Below are positions 8,254-17,292 of a stretch of 64,000 bases of DNA, in pieces (positions within the stretch are counted from its first letter, which is position 1; each line of letters begins with the position of its first letter). Source of the DNA: an uncultured Selenomonadaceae bacterium (GTDB lineage: Bacteria; Bacillota; Negativicutes; Selenomonadales; Selenomonadaceae); contig CAJOGX010000006.1 of assembly GCA_905234175.1 (NCBI GenBank), forward strand, positions 17,585 to 81,584. The letters are read 5' to 3'. The notes under the pieces are model-generated. The model saw nothing but the letters and a program-made list of their open reading frames with translations. It did no database searches and had not been told where the DNA came from. The position numbers and the translations under genes are program-made.

Positions 8254-10698
8254 GTGGAAGAATTTGAGTACATGCACGGGAATATCGTGCCGGTGAACCT
8301 CGAACACGAAATGAAATTTTCTTACATAGATTACGCGATGTCGGTTATCGTGGCGCGGGCGCTGCCGGACGTTCGCGACGGGCTCAAGCCAGTGCACCGG
8401 CGCATTCTCTACGCAATGCAGGAAGCCGGTATGACCAGCTCGAAGCCGTACAAAAAATCTGCGCGTATCGTCGGCGAAGTTTTAGGTAAGTACCACCCGC
8501 ACGGCGACAGCTCGGTTTACGACGCTATCGTCAGAATGGCGCAGGATTTTTCAATGAGATACCAGCTGGCGGACGGGCACGGGAATTTCGGCTCGGTGGA
8601 CGGCGACCCAGCGGCGGCAATGCGCTACACCGAAGTCCGCATGTCGAAAATTTCTGAGCTGATGCTGCAGGATATTGACAAGGAAACGGTTGACTTCGTG
8701 CCCAACTACGACGAATCTTTGAAGGAACCCGCCGTGCTGCCCGCGAAATTTCCTCAGCTTTTGGTCAACGGCACTTCCGGTATCGCCGTCGGTATGGCTA
8801 CGAACATTCCTCCGCACAATCTTTCTGAAGTTATCGACGCCACGCTGACTTTGATTGACAACCCCGACGCCAGCATTAACGAGCTGATTGAAAAAATTCC
8901 TGGACCGGATTTCCCGACGGCGGCGCAGATTATCGGCAACGAGGGGATTTTGGAGGCGTACCACAACGGGCGCGGCTCTATTCAAATGCGCGCCAGAACT
9001 TCAGTTGAATCGCGCGGCGCCGGTAAGGAACGAATCGTCGTCACCGAACTGCCCTATCAGGTCAACAAGGCGCGGCTGATTGAAAAAATCGCTGAGCTCG
9101 TCCGCGATAAAATTATCGAAGGCATTACCGACCTGCGCGACGAATCCGACCGCGACGGTATGCGTATCGTTATCGACCTGCGCAAGGATGTCAGCTCGCA
9201 AATTATTTTGAATCTGCTGTTCAAGCATACGCAAATGCAGGACACTTTCGGCGTGATTATGCTGGCGCTCGTTGACGGCAAGCCCAAAATTCTGAATCTC
9301 AAGCAGGTTCTGCAGAATTACATAAAGCACCAGAAAGAAATTGTCACGCGCCGCACCCGCTTCAACCTTGAACGCGCAAAGGCTCGCGCGCACATTCTCG
9401 AAGGGCTCACCAAAGCGATTGAAAATCTCGACGCGGTTATAACTGTCATTCGCGAAAGTTCCAGCGCCGCCGACGCCAAAACTGCGCTGACTGAAAAATT
9501 TGAGCTGAGCGAAATTCAGGCGCAGGCGATTCTGGATTTGCGCTTACAGAAACTGACCGGCCTCGAACGCGAAAAAATTGAAACGGAATATCGCGAAGTT
9601 ACCGCCGAAATTCAGACGCTCACTGAAATTCTCGGCGACGAAGCTAAAGTTCTGGAAATTATCAAGGCTGAGCTGAGCGCCGTCAGGGAAAAATTTGGCG
9701 ATAAGCGCCGCACGGAAATTGTCCTCGAAAAGACGCAGACGAAATTTTCCACGGAAGATCTGATTCACGACGACGAAGTTGTTATCACTCTAACGCGCGG
9801 CGGCTACGTCAAGCGGATTGGTCTGAGCACTTACAAGAGCCAGCGGCGCGGCGGTATTGGAGTAACCGGCATGAGCACCAAGGCAGAAGATTTCGTTGAA
9901 GACATCATGGTTACGACCAACCTGCAGACGATTTTATTTTTCACGAATCGCGGCAGAGTTTTCCCGCTCAAAGCCTACGAAGTTGTTGAGTCGAGCCGGA
10001 CGGCTAAGGGCGTGCCCGTCGCCAATCTTATTCCGCTGGAGGAAGGGGAAAGAGTTACCGCGATGATTAAAGTCCGCGAATACGACCCGACGCGCTATCT
10101 TTTCATGGCGACGAAAAAAGGTCTCGTTAAGAAAACGCAGCTGTCGGAGTTCAGCTCCATGGCGAAACGCGGTCTGGTTGCGATTAAGCTTACGCGGAAC
10201 GACGAGCTGATTGGCGTGAAGTTCACCGAGGGCGAACGCTACGTGATTTTGGGCACGGCGAAGGGCAGAGCGATTGCCTTCGCTGAAGAGGAAGTCCGCG
10301 CGAGCGGCAGGGCGACGCAGGGAGTCATTGGCATTCGGCTCAAGAAGGGCGATTACGTCGTTGGTATGGACAAGCTCCGCAAAGATTCCGAAGTTCTGAC
10401 TGTCAGCGAAAACGGCTTCGGTAAACGCACGCAGGCTGAGGAATTTCGCTCGCAGGGACGCGGCGGACAGGGGCTTATCGCCATGAAAGTTTCCGAGAAA
10501 ACCGGCGACGTTATCGGGATTAAAGTCGTGCGCCCAGACCAGGAACTCATGCTCGTCACTACTGAAGGTTTGGTTATCCGCACTAATCTCGACGAAGTTC
10601 GCGTCGTCGGCAGGAACTCGCAGGGCGTGATTCTCATGAAGACTAAGCCCGAAGATAAAGTTGCGGGGCTGGCGACCGTCACGCTCAAGAACGATTAA
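8254..10698 (+). CDS. gyrA: DNA gyrase subunit A
   Basis: The 814-residue breakage-reunion subunit of DNA gyrase, a type IIA topoisomerase that supercoils DNA with GyrB. It starts with the [13 protein letters not shown] region; the catalytic tyrosine is Tyr125 in AMRYTEVRM. The quinolone pocket [10 protein letters not shown] has Ser at 86 and Asp at 90, the drug-sensitive residues equivalent to E. coli Ser83 and Asp87. The GyrA box QRRGGIG at 530-536 identifies it as GyrA rather than ParC, and the C-terminal beta-pinwheel repeats follow. The start is GTG after GAGGTGAG (8243-8250); Met7 is a possible alternative. gyrB is not adjacent. Confidence 0.97.
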   Translation: MEEFEYMHGNIVPVNLEHEMKFSYIDYAMSVIVARALPDVRDGLKPVHRRILYAMQEAGMTSSKPYKKSARIVGEVLGKYHPHGDSSVYDAIVRMAQDFSMRYQLADGHGNFGSVDGDPAAAMRYTEVRMSKISELMLQDIDKETVDFVPNYDESLKEPAVLPAKFPQLLVNGTSGIAVGMATNIPPHNLSEVIDATLTLIDNPDASINELIEKIPGPDFPTAAQIIGNEGILEAYHNGRGSIQMRARTSVESRGAGKERIVVTELPYQVNKARLIEKIAELVRDKIIEGITDLRDESDRDGMRIVIDLRKDVSSQIILNLLFKHTQMQDTFGVIMLALVDGKPKILNLKQVLQNYIKHQKEIVTRRTRFNLERAKARAHILEGLTKAIENLDAVITVIRESSSAADAKTALTEKFELSEIQAQAILDLRLQKLTGLEREKIETEYREVTAEIQTLTEILGDEAKVLEIIKAELSAVREKFGDKRRTEIVLEKTQTKFSTEDLIHDDEVVITLTRGGYVKRIGLSTYKSQRRGGIGVTGMSTKAEDFVEDIMVTTNLQTILFFTNRGRVFPLKAYEVVESSRTAKGVPVANLIPLEEGERVTAMIKVREYDPTRYLFMATKKGLVKKTQLSEFSSMAKRGLVAIKLTRNDELIGVKFTEGERYVILGTAKGRAIAFAEEEVRASGRATQGVIGIRLKKGDYVVGMDKLRKDSEVLTVSENGFGKRTQAEEFRSQGRGGQGLIAMKVSEKTGDVIGIKVVRPDQELMLVTTEGLVIRTNLDEVRVVGRNSQGVILMKTKPEDKVAGLATVTLKND

Positions 10699-10718
10699 AT
10701 TTTTTCCCGCACTAAAAA

Positions 10719-10753
10719 AGACGCTCTGATTTTCGTCGGAGCGTCTGATTTTT
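10719..10753. terminator. Bidirectional intrinsic terminator between gyrA and the hydrogenase operon
   Basis: An 11-bp stem (10719-10729 with 10736-10746, loop 10730-10735) is preceded by an A-run and followed by a T-run. It can therefore end both gyrA on the plus strand and the hydrogenase operon on the minus strand. Confidence 0.85.
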
Positions 10754-10768
10754 TTATGTTAAAAAATT

Positions 10769-11461
10769 TTATTCAAGCTCTTTGGCGTCTTTGGGCGTAT
10801 GCGCCAGAATTTTTTTGCCGCTGAACATGCTGGAGACTTCGCTCTCGCCTTCCATGAACTCCGCGCGAATGACCATGTAAATGTGACCAATCGCGAAGAG
10901 GATTATGAACCACGCAACGTAGTGGTGGACGTAGTGCGACATCATTTCGCTGCCGAGGACGGTGTTGACCCAGCCGAAAAGTTTGCCGCCGACGCCGGAA
11001 GGATTTGTCATGAAGTACATTGCGAAGCCGGTTAAAATTTCAATCGCCAGAAATGCGTAGAGCGCGGCGTAGGACATGCGAGCCAGCGGGTTGCGAAGGA
11101 AGGATGCGTGGTGCGGTTTCAGTAACATGTAATGGAGCGCCACGTCAACCGTTTCTTCGTAGAAATGCCCTTCCCAGACGCGCGGGAAAAGTCTGTCGCC
11201 CTTGTTGACGATAAAGCCGTAGATTCTCAGTATGAGCGACGCGCATAGTATAAACGCCGCCGTGAAGTGAATATCGCGCACCAAATCCATTGAAGTTATC
11301 GTGAAGAACGGCTCCGTCGTCGAAACGTTCATCGGCTTGGTTATCAGCAGCCCCGTGATAAACAGCACGACGATCATCGCCGCCATTATCCAGTGGAAAA
11401 TGCGCAGGAACGGGCTGAAAATGTAGTACTCCTTTCGCTTGACTTCCCTGACTGATTTCAT
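10769..11461 (-). CDS. hyaC: Ni/Fe-hydrogenase b-type cytochrome subunit
   Basis: A 230-residue di-haem membrane cytochrome b of the HyaC/HupC family that anchors the hydrogenase and passes electrons from H2 to the quinone pool. Four hydrophobic helices are visible, with haem-ligand candidates in the FHWIMAA, DIHFTAAF and HYVHHYVAWF segments. I use the ATG at 11461, which is 8 bases after AGGAGG; a GTG at 11470 overlaps that site. It starts 5 bases after the large-subunit stop and is the last gene of the operon. No maturation genes (hyaD, hypABCDEF) follow. Confidence 0.92.
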   Translation of the reverse strand: MKSVREVKRKEYYIFSPFLRIFHWIMAAMIVVLFITGLLITKPMNVSTTEPFFTITSMDLVRDIHFTAAFILCASLILRIYGFIVNKGDRLFPRVWEGHFYEETVDVALHYMLLKPHHASFLRNPLARMSYAALYAFLAIEILTGFAMYFMTNPSGVGGKLFGWVNTVLGSEMMSHYVHHYVAWFIILFAIGHIYMVIRAEFMEGESEVSSMFSGKKILAHTPKDAKELE

Positions 11462-11466
11462 CTGGC

Positions 11467-13359
11467 TCACCTCCTGTAGGGGTCGGTCGAAACTACGCCA
11501 ATTTCCTCGCCCTTAGCGTTGTAAATGTGCGTGGCGCAGGCAAGGCACGGGTCGAAGGAGCGAATGACGCGGGCAATTTCCAGCGGCTTATTCGAGTCGG
11601 TAACGTGCGTGTCAATCATCGCCTGTTCGTAGGCGCCGTGACCGGCAGTGTCGTCGCGCGGGCAGGCGTTCCAGGTCGTGGGGACAACGCACTGATAGTT
11701 ATCAATCTTGCCGTCTTTGATAACAACCCAGTGGCTGAGGCCGCCGCGCGGGGCTTCGTACAGACCGACGCCGTGGCATTCCTTCGCCCAGGTTTCGGGG
11801 AACCATTTTTCGTTGTTCATCGTGGCGGTATCGCCGTTTTTGATATTCGCCACGAGCTTATCGAAGAAAAATCTGTTGACTTCGGCGGCAACCTGAGCGG
11901 CGAGGCAGCGGCAGGCAGTGCGTCCAACCATTGTCGTCATCCACGTTTCCGCCGGTACGCCCAGCACGCCGGTTACCGCGTTAATCTGGTCGAGCATCAT
12001 TTTTTCAGCCCACGTCGGCTCCGGCAGCAAGCCTTTCTGCGCCTTCGTGTAAATCACAATGTAACTCGCCAGCGGCCCCACTTCGCAGAGCTTGCCCTTC
12101 CACTTCGGCGTTTTCAGCCAGGAATATTTTCCGCCCTCGTTGAGCGTCTCCCACATAGTCGGCGTGCCGGTCTTCGGCCCCGTGTAGTTCTGCTTCGTAA
12201 TTCCGTCCCACGGGTGTAAATCTTTGTGGTCAGGGTATTCGTACCACGCATGCTCAACGCCCTCGGTGACAACGCTGTTATCGCGCAAATCTTCCGCCGT
12301 GAAGTCGTAGAATTTGGCATTGGCGACGCCCTTAGCGAAATCTTCCACGACGCCGTTGGAGCGAATCAGCAGGTTGTTGAAGTAGCCGCCGCTCTGGGAC
12401 GTGCCGCGATAGCCTTCCAGCGGGTAGTCGCCGAAAGCCATTGCGCGAACTTTGGACAAGCCGCCGCCGTCGATTTTGCCAGCCTTGACGTACAGGTTAC
12501 CAATCGCAATCAGGTCGGGCAGGTAGTAATTGTTGACGAGCGAGCGGGCGAAATTAATTGCGCGGTCGACGATAGCGAGGCGGGCGGTGTTTACCGGCGC
12601 GTTGCCGTCGTTCATTGAAATCGCGCAGGGGACGCCGCCAACTACGTAGTGCGGGTGCGGATTTTTACCGCCGAAAACTACGTGCGGCGTGACAATTTCG
12701 CGCTGCTTGTCGAGCATTTCAAGATAGTGCGCAACCGCCAGCAGATGAACTTCCGGCGGCAGAATTTTGTAATCTGGGTGATCCCACCACTGCGCCGCGA
12801 AAATTCCGAGCTGGCCGCTGTCGACTATCGCCTTGACTTTCGCCTGAATCGCCGCGAAGTAAGGAGCCGTTGCCGCTGGGAAGTCGTGCGGATAAGCTTC
12901 CGTTGAAATTTCGCTGGGAACTCTGAACGGCAGCCGGTACGCATTTATCAGCGAAACTTGCAGGTCTGCCGTCTTAGCGGGGTCAGCCGCCAGCGCCTCC
13001 ACGGGGCTTACCCAGTCCAGCGCGTGCAGGTGATAAAAATGTATGATATGGTCTTGAACTGTCAGCGTCGCCGCCATGATGTTGCGGATATAATTCGCGT
13101 TGTTGGGAATGGAAATATCCAGCGCGTCTTCAACGGCACGAACGGACGCCAGCGCGTGAGCAGTGGTACAGACGCCGCAGATTCGCTGAATGTACGCCCA
13201 GGCGTCGCGCGGGTCACGGTCCTTCATGATAAGTTCCAAACCGCGCCAGGCAGTGCCGCTCGACAGCGCGTCGGTTACCGTGCCGTCAGATTCAACGTCA
13301 ATTTCAACGCGCAGGTGCCCCTCGATTCTGGTTATGGGGTCTACAACTACGTGTGCCAT
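11467..13359 (-). CDS. hyaB: [NiFe] hydrogenase large subunit
   Basis: The 630-residue catalytic subunit of a group 1 membrane-bound uptake hydrogenase. The nickel-iron site ligands are Cys61 and Cys64 in RICGVC and Cys605 and Cys608 in DPCLACATH. The 19 residues after His611 form the C-terminal extension that a dedicated endopeptidase removes after nickel insertion. The protein is carried through the Tat system with the small subunit. GAGGTG precedes the ATG. The gene follows the small subunit by 12 bases. The required protease gene is not in the window, so it must be elsewhere. Confidence 0.97.
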   Translation of the reverse strand: MAHVVVDPITRIEGHLRVEIDVESDGTVTDALSSGTAWRGLELIMKDRDPRDAWAYIQRICGVCTTAHALASVRAVEDALDISIPNNANYIRNIMAATLTVQDHIIHFYHLHALDWVSPVEALAADPAKTADLQVSLINAYRLPFRVPSEISTEAYPHDFPAATAPYFAAIQAKVKAIVDSGQLGIFAAQWWDHPDYKILPPEVHLLAVAHYLEMLDKQREIVTPHVVFGGKNPHPHYVVGGVPCAISMNDGNAPVNTARLAIVDRAINFARSLVNNYYLPDLIAIGNLYVKAGKIDGGGLSKVRAMAFGDYPLEGYRGTSQSGGYFNNLLIRSNGVVEDFAKGVANAKFYDFTAEDLRDNSVVTEGVEHAWYEYPDHKDLHPWDGITKQNYTGPKTGTPTMWETLNEGGKYSWLKTPKWKGKLCEVGPLASYIVIYTKAQKGLLPEPTWAEKMMLDQINAVTGVLGVPAETWMTTMVGRTACRCLAAQVAAEVNRFFFDKLVANIKNGDTATMNNEKWFPETWAKECHGVGLYEAPRGGLSHWVVIKDGKIDNYQCVVPTTWNACPRDDTAGHGAYEQAMIDTHVTDSNKPLEIARVIRSFDPCLACATHIYNAKGEEIGVVSTDPYRR

Positions 13360-13371
13360 TTAAAATTCACC

Positions 13372-14457
13372 TCATTTATCGTCGTGTTCTTCTTCGAGCA
13401 GGTTGTCGCGGCTATTGCGCTGGATTATACTGGCGACCGCGTGAGCGCCAACGCCGGCGGCAGTCATCACGCCAAGCGCCACGCCAATTTTATCAGCGTC
13501 ACCGATTTTCCCGTACTGAGGCAGGCGTGCAGAGAACGGCACTTCGTCCCAGAAATGCGCGTTGGAACAGCCAATGCACGCCGCGCCGCTTTGAATTGGA
13601 TAGCTCATGCCCTGCCACCAGCGCAGGTTGCCGCAGGAATTGTAAGTTTCGGGGCCGCGACAGCCGAGCTTGTACAGGCACCAGCCAGCCTTGGAACCGG
13701 CGTCGTCGTACGTTTCCGCGAACATTCCCGCATCGAAGAACGGGCGGCGGTAGCAAGTGTCGTGAATCCTGTTGCCGAAGAACTGTTTCGGGCGTCCGTC
13801 ACCGTCGAGCGGCGGCACTGAGCCGAAAAGCGCCACGTGCATAACCACGCCGGTCATGACTTCAGGAATTGGCGGGCAGCCAGGAACTTTCACGACGGGC
13901 TTGCCGCCAACGAAATGTTCAATTCCCGCCGAGCCGGTAGGATTGGGCGCCGCCGCCTGTATTCCGCCGTAAGCCGAGCAGCTCCCGTAAGCGATAATCG
14001 CCGCCGCGCCCTTCGCCGCCTTGTCCAGCAAATGTAAAAAGGTATGCCCGCCCGACATGCAGTGCACGCCGCTTTCCTTCGTCGCCACCGCGCCTTCCAC
14101 GCATAAAATATAATTGCCGTAGTATTTTGTAATGGTTTCGTCGAGGTGAGCTTCAAACGGCGCTCCGCAAGCCGCGCTCAACAAATGGTCGTACTCCAGC
14201 GCGATATTCGTCAGCACCAAATCCGACGCCAAAGGTGACGCCGAGCGTATGAATGATTCGTCGCAGCCCGTGCATTCGTGCCCGTGTATCCAGATGACTA
14301 CCGGCAGCGGCTTCGTCTCCGCCGCCTCCACCACTTTTGAAAACATGTCCGTGCTCAGACCCATGAGCGACGTTAAGGTTACGCAGCCTTTCAGAAAACT
14401 ACGGCGGCTCAAGCCTCGTCTAAGGTATGCTTCCCACAAACTCTCCCGTTTTTCCAA
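13372..14457 (-). CDS. hyaA: [NiFe] hydrogenase small subunit with Tat signal
   Basis: The electron-transfer subunit with iron-sulfur clusters, of the HyaA/HupS family. The N-terminus has a twin-arginine signal (SRRSFLK, Arg18-Arg19) and a hydrophobic stretch; the first proximal-cluster cysteines are in HECTGCDE. A C-terminal hydrophobic segment (VALGVMTAAGVGAHAVASII) anchors it in the membrane. I chose the TTG at 14457 because AAGGAGGGG lies six bases upstream and gives a normal 361-residue precursor. A GTG at 14520 would put 21 extra residues before the signal and has no such site. It is the second gene of the operon. Confidence 0.93.
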   Translation of the reverse strand: MEKRESLWEAYLRRGLSRRSFLKGCVTLTSLMGLSTDMFSKVVEAAETKPLPVVIWIHGHECTGCDESFIRSASPLASDLVLTNIALEYDHLLSAACGAPFEAHLDETITKYYGNYILCVEGAVATKESGVHCMSGGHTFLHLLDKAAKGAAAIIAYGSCSAYGGIQAAAPNPTGSAGIEHFVGGKPVVKVPGCPPIPEVMTGVVMHVALFGSVPPLDGDGRPKQFFGNRIHDTCYRRPFFDAGMFAETYDDAGSKAGWCLYKLGCRGPETYNSCGNLRWWQGMSYPIQSGAACIGCSNAHFWDEVPFSARLPQYGKIGDADKIGVALGVMTAAGVGAHAVASIIQRNSRDNLLEEEHDDK

Positions 14458-14523
14458 CTTCCGCCCCTCCTTAAAAATTTCTTGTTGAAAAATTCGCCGC
14501 GCCAATTCTTTTTCCTGCACGTT

Positions 14524-14901
14524 TCATATGTGGAAGTGGTTCATCATTTTTTCCGTCAGCGCCCGCGCGTCGTCCGCCTTATGCGCCAGCAGATATTCCA
14601 GCGTCGTGCGGTTGAAGAATGACGTGACCGGCACGTAGCGATTATATTTTCTGAAGTCGCCCCAAATCATCAGCTTGGCGTTCAGCTTTCTGAAATCTTC
14701 CAGCGTCGCGCCGTGCTTCACTAAAATTCTGTTCAGTAAAAAATCTTCCCGCACCGCCGCAAAAATTTCCTCGACCAGCACAGGATTTTTAAAATCGCCC
14801 TCGTACTTTTCTATCAGCGCCACAGATTTTCTCGACATGCGCAGCGCTCGCGCGATTCCAAGTGCGAACACCGCCACGATTACTATCAAAAAAAGTTGCA
14901 C
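14524..14901 (-). CDS. Small membrane-anchored protein of unknown function, first gene of the hydrogenase operon
   Basis: I do not recognise this 125-residue protein. It has one N-terminal transmembrane helix (about residues 2-20, LFLIVIVAVFALGIARAL) and a charged soluble domain with no cysteine, so it is unlikely to carry a metal cluster itself. It starts with GTG after GGAGGG (spacing 6), and the hydrogenase small subunit follows 66 bases downstream on the same strand. Position suggests a role linked to hydrogenase assembly or anchoring, but nothing in the sequence shows it. Confidence 0.75.
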   Translation of the reverse strand: MQLFLIVIVAVFALGIARALRMSRKSVALIEKYEGDFKNPVLVEEIFAAVREDFLLNRILVKHGATLEDFRKLNAKLMIWGDFRKYNRYVPVTSFFNRTTLEYLLAHKADDARALTEKMMNHFHI

Positions 14902-14986
14902 CGGCTTCCCTCCGTGTGGTATTATTCAAAGCAAAAAACGTGTGTGAGCTTTGGAATATTTTAGCACAGTGGAGGTTTTTCGCAAA

Positions 14987-15700
14987 ATGGAAATTGCCAA
15001 GCCAGGCACTTTTTACGGCATTGGCGTCGGCCCTGGCGACCCCGAACTTTTGACCGTCAAGGCTATCAGCGCCATTAAAAATTCTGCCGTCATTATCGCG
15101 CCAAAAACTGAAAAGAAGGAAGGCAGTGTCGCGCTGACTATCGCCCAGCCCTACCTTCGCGCGGACGTTGAAATTGTTTACCAGACGTTCCCGATGGTTC
15201 GCAACTTTGAAGAGCTCCCCGAAGTTTTTGAAGACAACAAGCGGGAAATTCTTTCGCACCTGCACGCCGGTAAAAACGTCGCGTTCCTGACGCTCGGCGA
15301 CCCGATGTTTTACAGCACGTACATTTATATTTTCCGCCTGCTCAGAAATTCCGGCGTCACGATTGAAACTGTCCCTGGCGTGCCGGCTTTTTTGGCTATC
15401 GCCAGCCGCCTCGGTTACCCGCTCGCTTACGGCAACGACATTCTGACGGTTATCCCAGCGACTGCCGACCGCGATAAAATTTCCGACGCGCTGAAAAAAT
15501 CTGACGCCACGGTTTTGATGAAGGTCTACAAAAATTTCGGCGAAGTCGTTGACGCGCTCACCGCTGAAAATATGACAGCCGCCGCCGTTCTCGTAAGCCG
15601 CTGCGGGCTCGCTGACGAAAAAATTATCGCCGACCTCGCCGCGCACAAAGCCGATGCGCTCAACTACCTTTCCACGATTCTCACCAGAAGGAGCGATTGA
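14987..15700 (+). CDS. cbiL: Precorrin-2 / cobalt-factor II C20-methyltransferase
   Basis: A 237-residue SAM-dependent tetrapyrrole methylase that adds the C20 methyl group during cobalamin corrin-ring synthesis. Diagnostic segments are the N-terminal FYGIGVGPGDPELLTVKA, LTLGDPMFYSTY and ETVPGVPAFLAIAS, all standard for the fold. The ATG at 14987 is used because GGAGG sits at 14971-14975; a TTG at 14951 would add 12 residues without a site. Aerobic (CobI) and anaerobic (CbiL) versions cannot be separated by eye; the hydrogenase-bearing, anaerobic-looking setting favours CbiL. It is followed 3 bases later by a binding lipoprotein, and no other cob/cbi genes are near. Confidence 0.9.
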   Translation: MEIAKPGTFYGIGVGPGDPELLTVKAISAIKNSAVIIAPKTEKKEGSVALTIAQPYLRADVEIVYQTFPMVRNFEELPEVFEDNKREILSHLHAGKNVAFLTLGDPMFYSTYIYIFRLLRNSGVTIETVPGVPAFLAIASRLGYPLAYGNDILTVIPATADRDKISDALKKSDATVLMKVYKNFGEVVDALTAENMTAAAVLVSRCGLADEKIIADLAAHKADALNYLSTILTRRSD

Positions 15701-15703
15701 GCT

Positions 15704-16633
15704 ATGAAAAAAATTTTCGCCTTAGTGCTGGCCGCCGCGCTGATTTTTACCGGCTGCGGCGACAACTCAACCGCCATCACTGATTCTGACAGTTTCGCCG
15801 TGATTCAGGACGACGCTGGCAGGGAAGTCACGCTTGCCGAAAAGCCCGCGCGAATTGCCGTAACGTCTGCCTCGTTCCTTGAGCCGCTGCACGAACTCGG
15901 CGCCAATATCGTCGGGCGGCCGGATTCTAAAAACAACACGCCGGATTGGGCGAAGGATATTTCCAGCGTCGGGCAGGTTTATCAGATTGACGTTGAACGG
16001 CTGCTCGCGTGCCAGCCGGATTTGGTTATCGTCAACAAGGGAATGAATGAGCGTCTGCTTAACGTGCTGGCTGAAAATAAAATTCCGGCGCTCGTAACCG
16101 AAATGAAAACTTACGCCGAAGTTCAGCACACGCTCAGAAATTTCGCGCAGGTTACCAGCAGTATCGATACCGCCGAGCAGCTCATTGACCAGATGGATGA
16201 CGATATTCAGGGCGTTATCGCCAGCATTCCGCACGAGAAAAAGCGCGTGGCGATTCTGCACAGCACGGCGCAGGGCTTGAGCGTTCAGCTGGAAGGAAGT
16301 ATCGCCGGCTGTATCGTTGAAATGCTCGGCTGGGAAAACGTCGCCGCCGGTATGACGCCGCTGGAAAATAATCCCGACGCCGCGCCCTACAGTATGGAAA
16401 CGCTCGCCGCGCAAAATCCCGAAATTATTTTCGTGACAAGCATGGGCAACGCTGACGAGATTGAAAAAAATATGCGGGAGGCGATTGAAACCAACGACGC
16501 GTGGCAGGCGATTGGCGCCGTTAAAAATAATCAGCTGTATTACCTGCCGCAAAATCTTTTTCTGCTCAGCCCAGGTCTGAATTATCCGGCGGCGGTGGAG
16601 TACGTTGCAAAATTAATTTATCCGGCGTCTTGA
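15704..16633 (+). CDS. ABC-type metal-chelate (cobalamin/siderophore/haem) substrate-binding lipoprotein
   Basis: A 309-residue BtuF/FecB-type binding protein. It has a lipoprotein signal (MKKIFALVLAAALIFTGC, lipidated Cys18) followed by the two-lobed helical-backbone fold, with DDAGREVTLAEKPARIAV and LLACQPDLVIVN as typical segments. Such proteins deliver cobalamin, haem or ferric siderophores to a membrane permease. AGAAGGAG precedes the ATG, and the gene is coupled to the corrin methylase, so a corrinoid ligand is a reasonable guess but unproven. The permease and ATPase are not adjacent, which makes it an orphan component. Confidence 0.88.
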   Translation: MKKIFALVLAAALIFTGCGDNSTAITDSDSFAVIQDDAGREVTLAEKPARIAVTSASFLEPLHELGANIVGRPDSKNNTPDWAKDISSVGQVYQIDVERLLACQPDLVIVNKGMNERLLNVLAENKIPALVTEMKTYAEVQHTLRNFAQVTSSIDTAEQLIDQMDDDIQGVIASIPHEKKRVAILHSTAQGLSVQLEGSIAGCIVEMLGWENVAAGMTPLENNPDAAPYSMETLAAQNPEIIFVTSMGNADEIEKNMREAIETNDAWQAIGAVKNNQLYYLPQNLFLLSPGLNYPAAVEYVAKLIYPAS

Positions 16634-16744
16634 AATTCTCTAAACAAATCTGATATACTTTTAGCGTAAGAAAATTTTTGCGAAACCTAAATTTTTTTCG
16701 GGGCGGCGCGCAGCCGACGGAATTAATTTATCTGGCGCTTGAAA
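16611..16744. repeat. Imperfect 25-base direct repeat, two copies, each carrying a TTGAAA promoter element
   Basis: The last codons and stop of the binding-protein gene (16611-16635) recur, with two differences, at 16721-16744, about 110 bases downstream. In both copies the TTGAAA hexamer is followed at 17-18 bases by a -10-like box (TATACT, TAAAAT), so the duplication has also duplicated a promoter half. Confidence 0.75.
16630..16659 (+). promoter_or_regulatory. Putative promoter 1 upstream of the YopX gene
   Basis: TTGAAA at 16630-16635 and TATACT at 16654-16659 are separated by 18 bases. The -35 overlaps the stop codon of the binding-protein gene. The predicted transcript would have a leader of about 150 bases. 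Confidence 0.5.
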
Positions 16745-16767
16745 ACAGTTCATCTTTGGTGTAAAAT
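16739..16767 (+). promoter_or_regulatory. Putative promoter 2 upstream of the YopX gene
   Basis: TTGAAA at 16739-16744 and TAAAAT at 16762-16767 with an exact 17-base spacer, 49 bases before the ATG. Confidence 0.55.
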
Positions 16768-16815
16768 TTACTGAAAACTTTCTACTTCATATAAATCGGA
16801 TGGGGGGTGTTTCTA

Positions 16816-17292
16816 ATGGCTGAACGTGAAATAAAGTACCGTGGACTGAAAACTTTCCAGATCTTCAACGGCGAAACCAACAGCGTCTGGATTTACGGCT
16901 TCTACCTGAAACGCGGCACTTACGGCGACCCAGGACCGCAGGCTCACATTTTCGTTTACGAGAATGGCTACGAAGGTTATCGCGTTGAAGCCGAAACGAT
17001 AGGACAGTTCACCGGTTTATTGGACAAAGAGGGGCAGGAAATTTACGAGGACGACATAATTTCATTTGACGATGGTAAGATTGGTGTGGTGGAGTTTTCC
17101 CGAGGGTGCTTCGTTGTGCGCTACGGGAAAAACAAAGCCGTCAGATCGCTGTATGAAATCAACAACTGGAGCTTGAAAGTCCTTGGCAACCGCTTTGAAA
17201 ATCCAGAGCTACTCGGTGAACAAACTGTCGCAAAAAAGTTGGACGATACGATTCAGATTTTCGAGTCGATGACCTACGAGAGGAGCGAATAA
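16816..17292 (+). CDS. YopX-family protein (phage-associated, function unknown)
   Basis: A 158-residue protein with the YopX domain signature, seen in IGQFTGLLDKEGQEIYEDDII. The family is common in phages and prophages of Firmicutes, and its biochemical role is not established. ATG at 16816 follows GGGGGGTG; a GTG at 16807 lies inside that site. No other phage gene is nearby, so this is probably a domesticated or leftover gene. It is joined directly (TAA then ATG) to a secreted protein gene, which is unusual for a phage gene. Confidence 0.75.
   Translation: MAEREIKYRGLKTFQIFNGETNSVWIYGFYLKRGTYGDPGPQAHIFVYENGYEGYRVEAETIGQFTGLLDKEGQEIYEDDIISFDDGKIGVVEFSRGCFVVRYGKNKAVRSLYEINNWSLKVLGNRFENPELLGEQTVAKKLDDTIQIFESMTYERSE

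Noticed and set aside
8754..8966. Small antisense frames over gyrA
   Set aside because: They are shadows of the conserved gyrA reading frame and lack start signals.
14458..14520. A 21-residue extension of the hydrogenase small subunit from a GTG
   Set aside because: The near-perfect Shine-Dalgarno inside the extension is six bases before a TTG that gives a normal Tat signal.
14902..14986. A possible cobalamin riboswitch before the corrin methyltransferase gene
   Set aside because: The gap is only 85 bases and shows no B12-box; too short for the aptamer.
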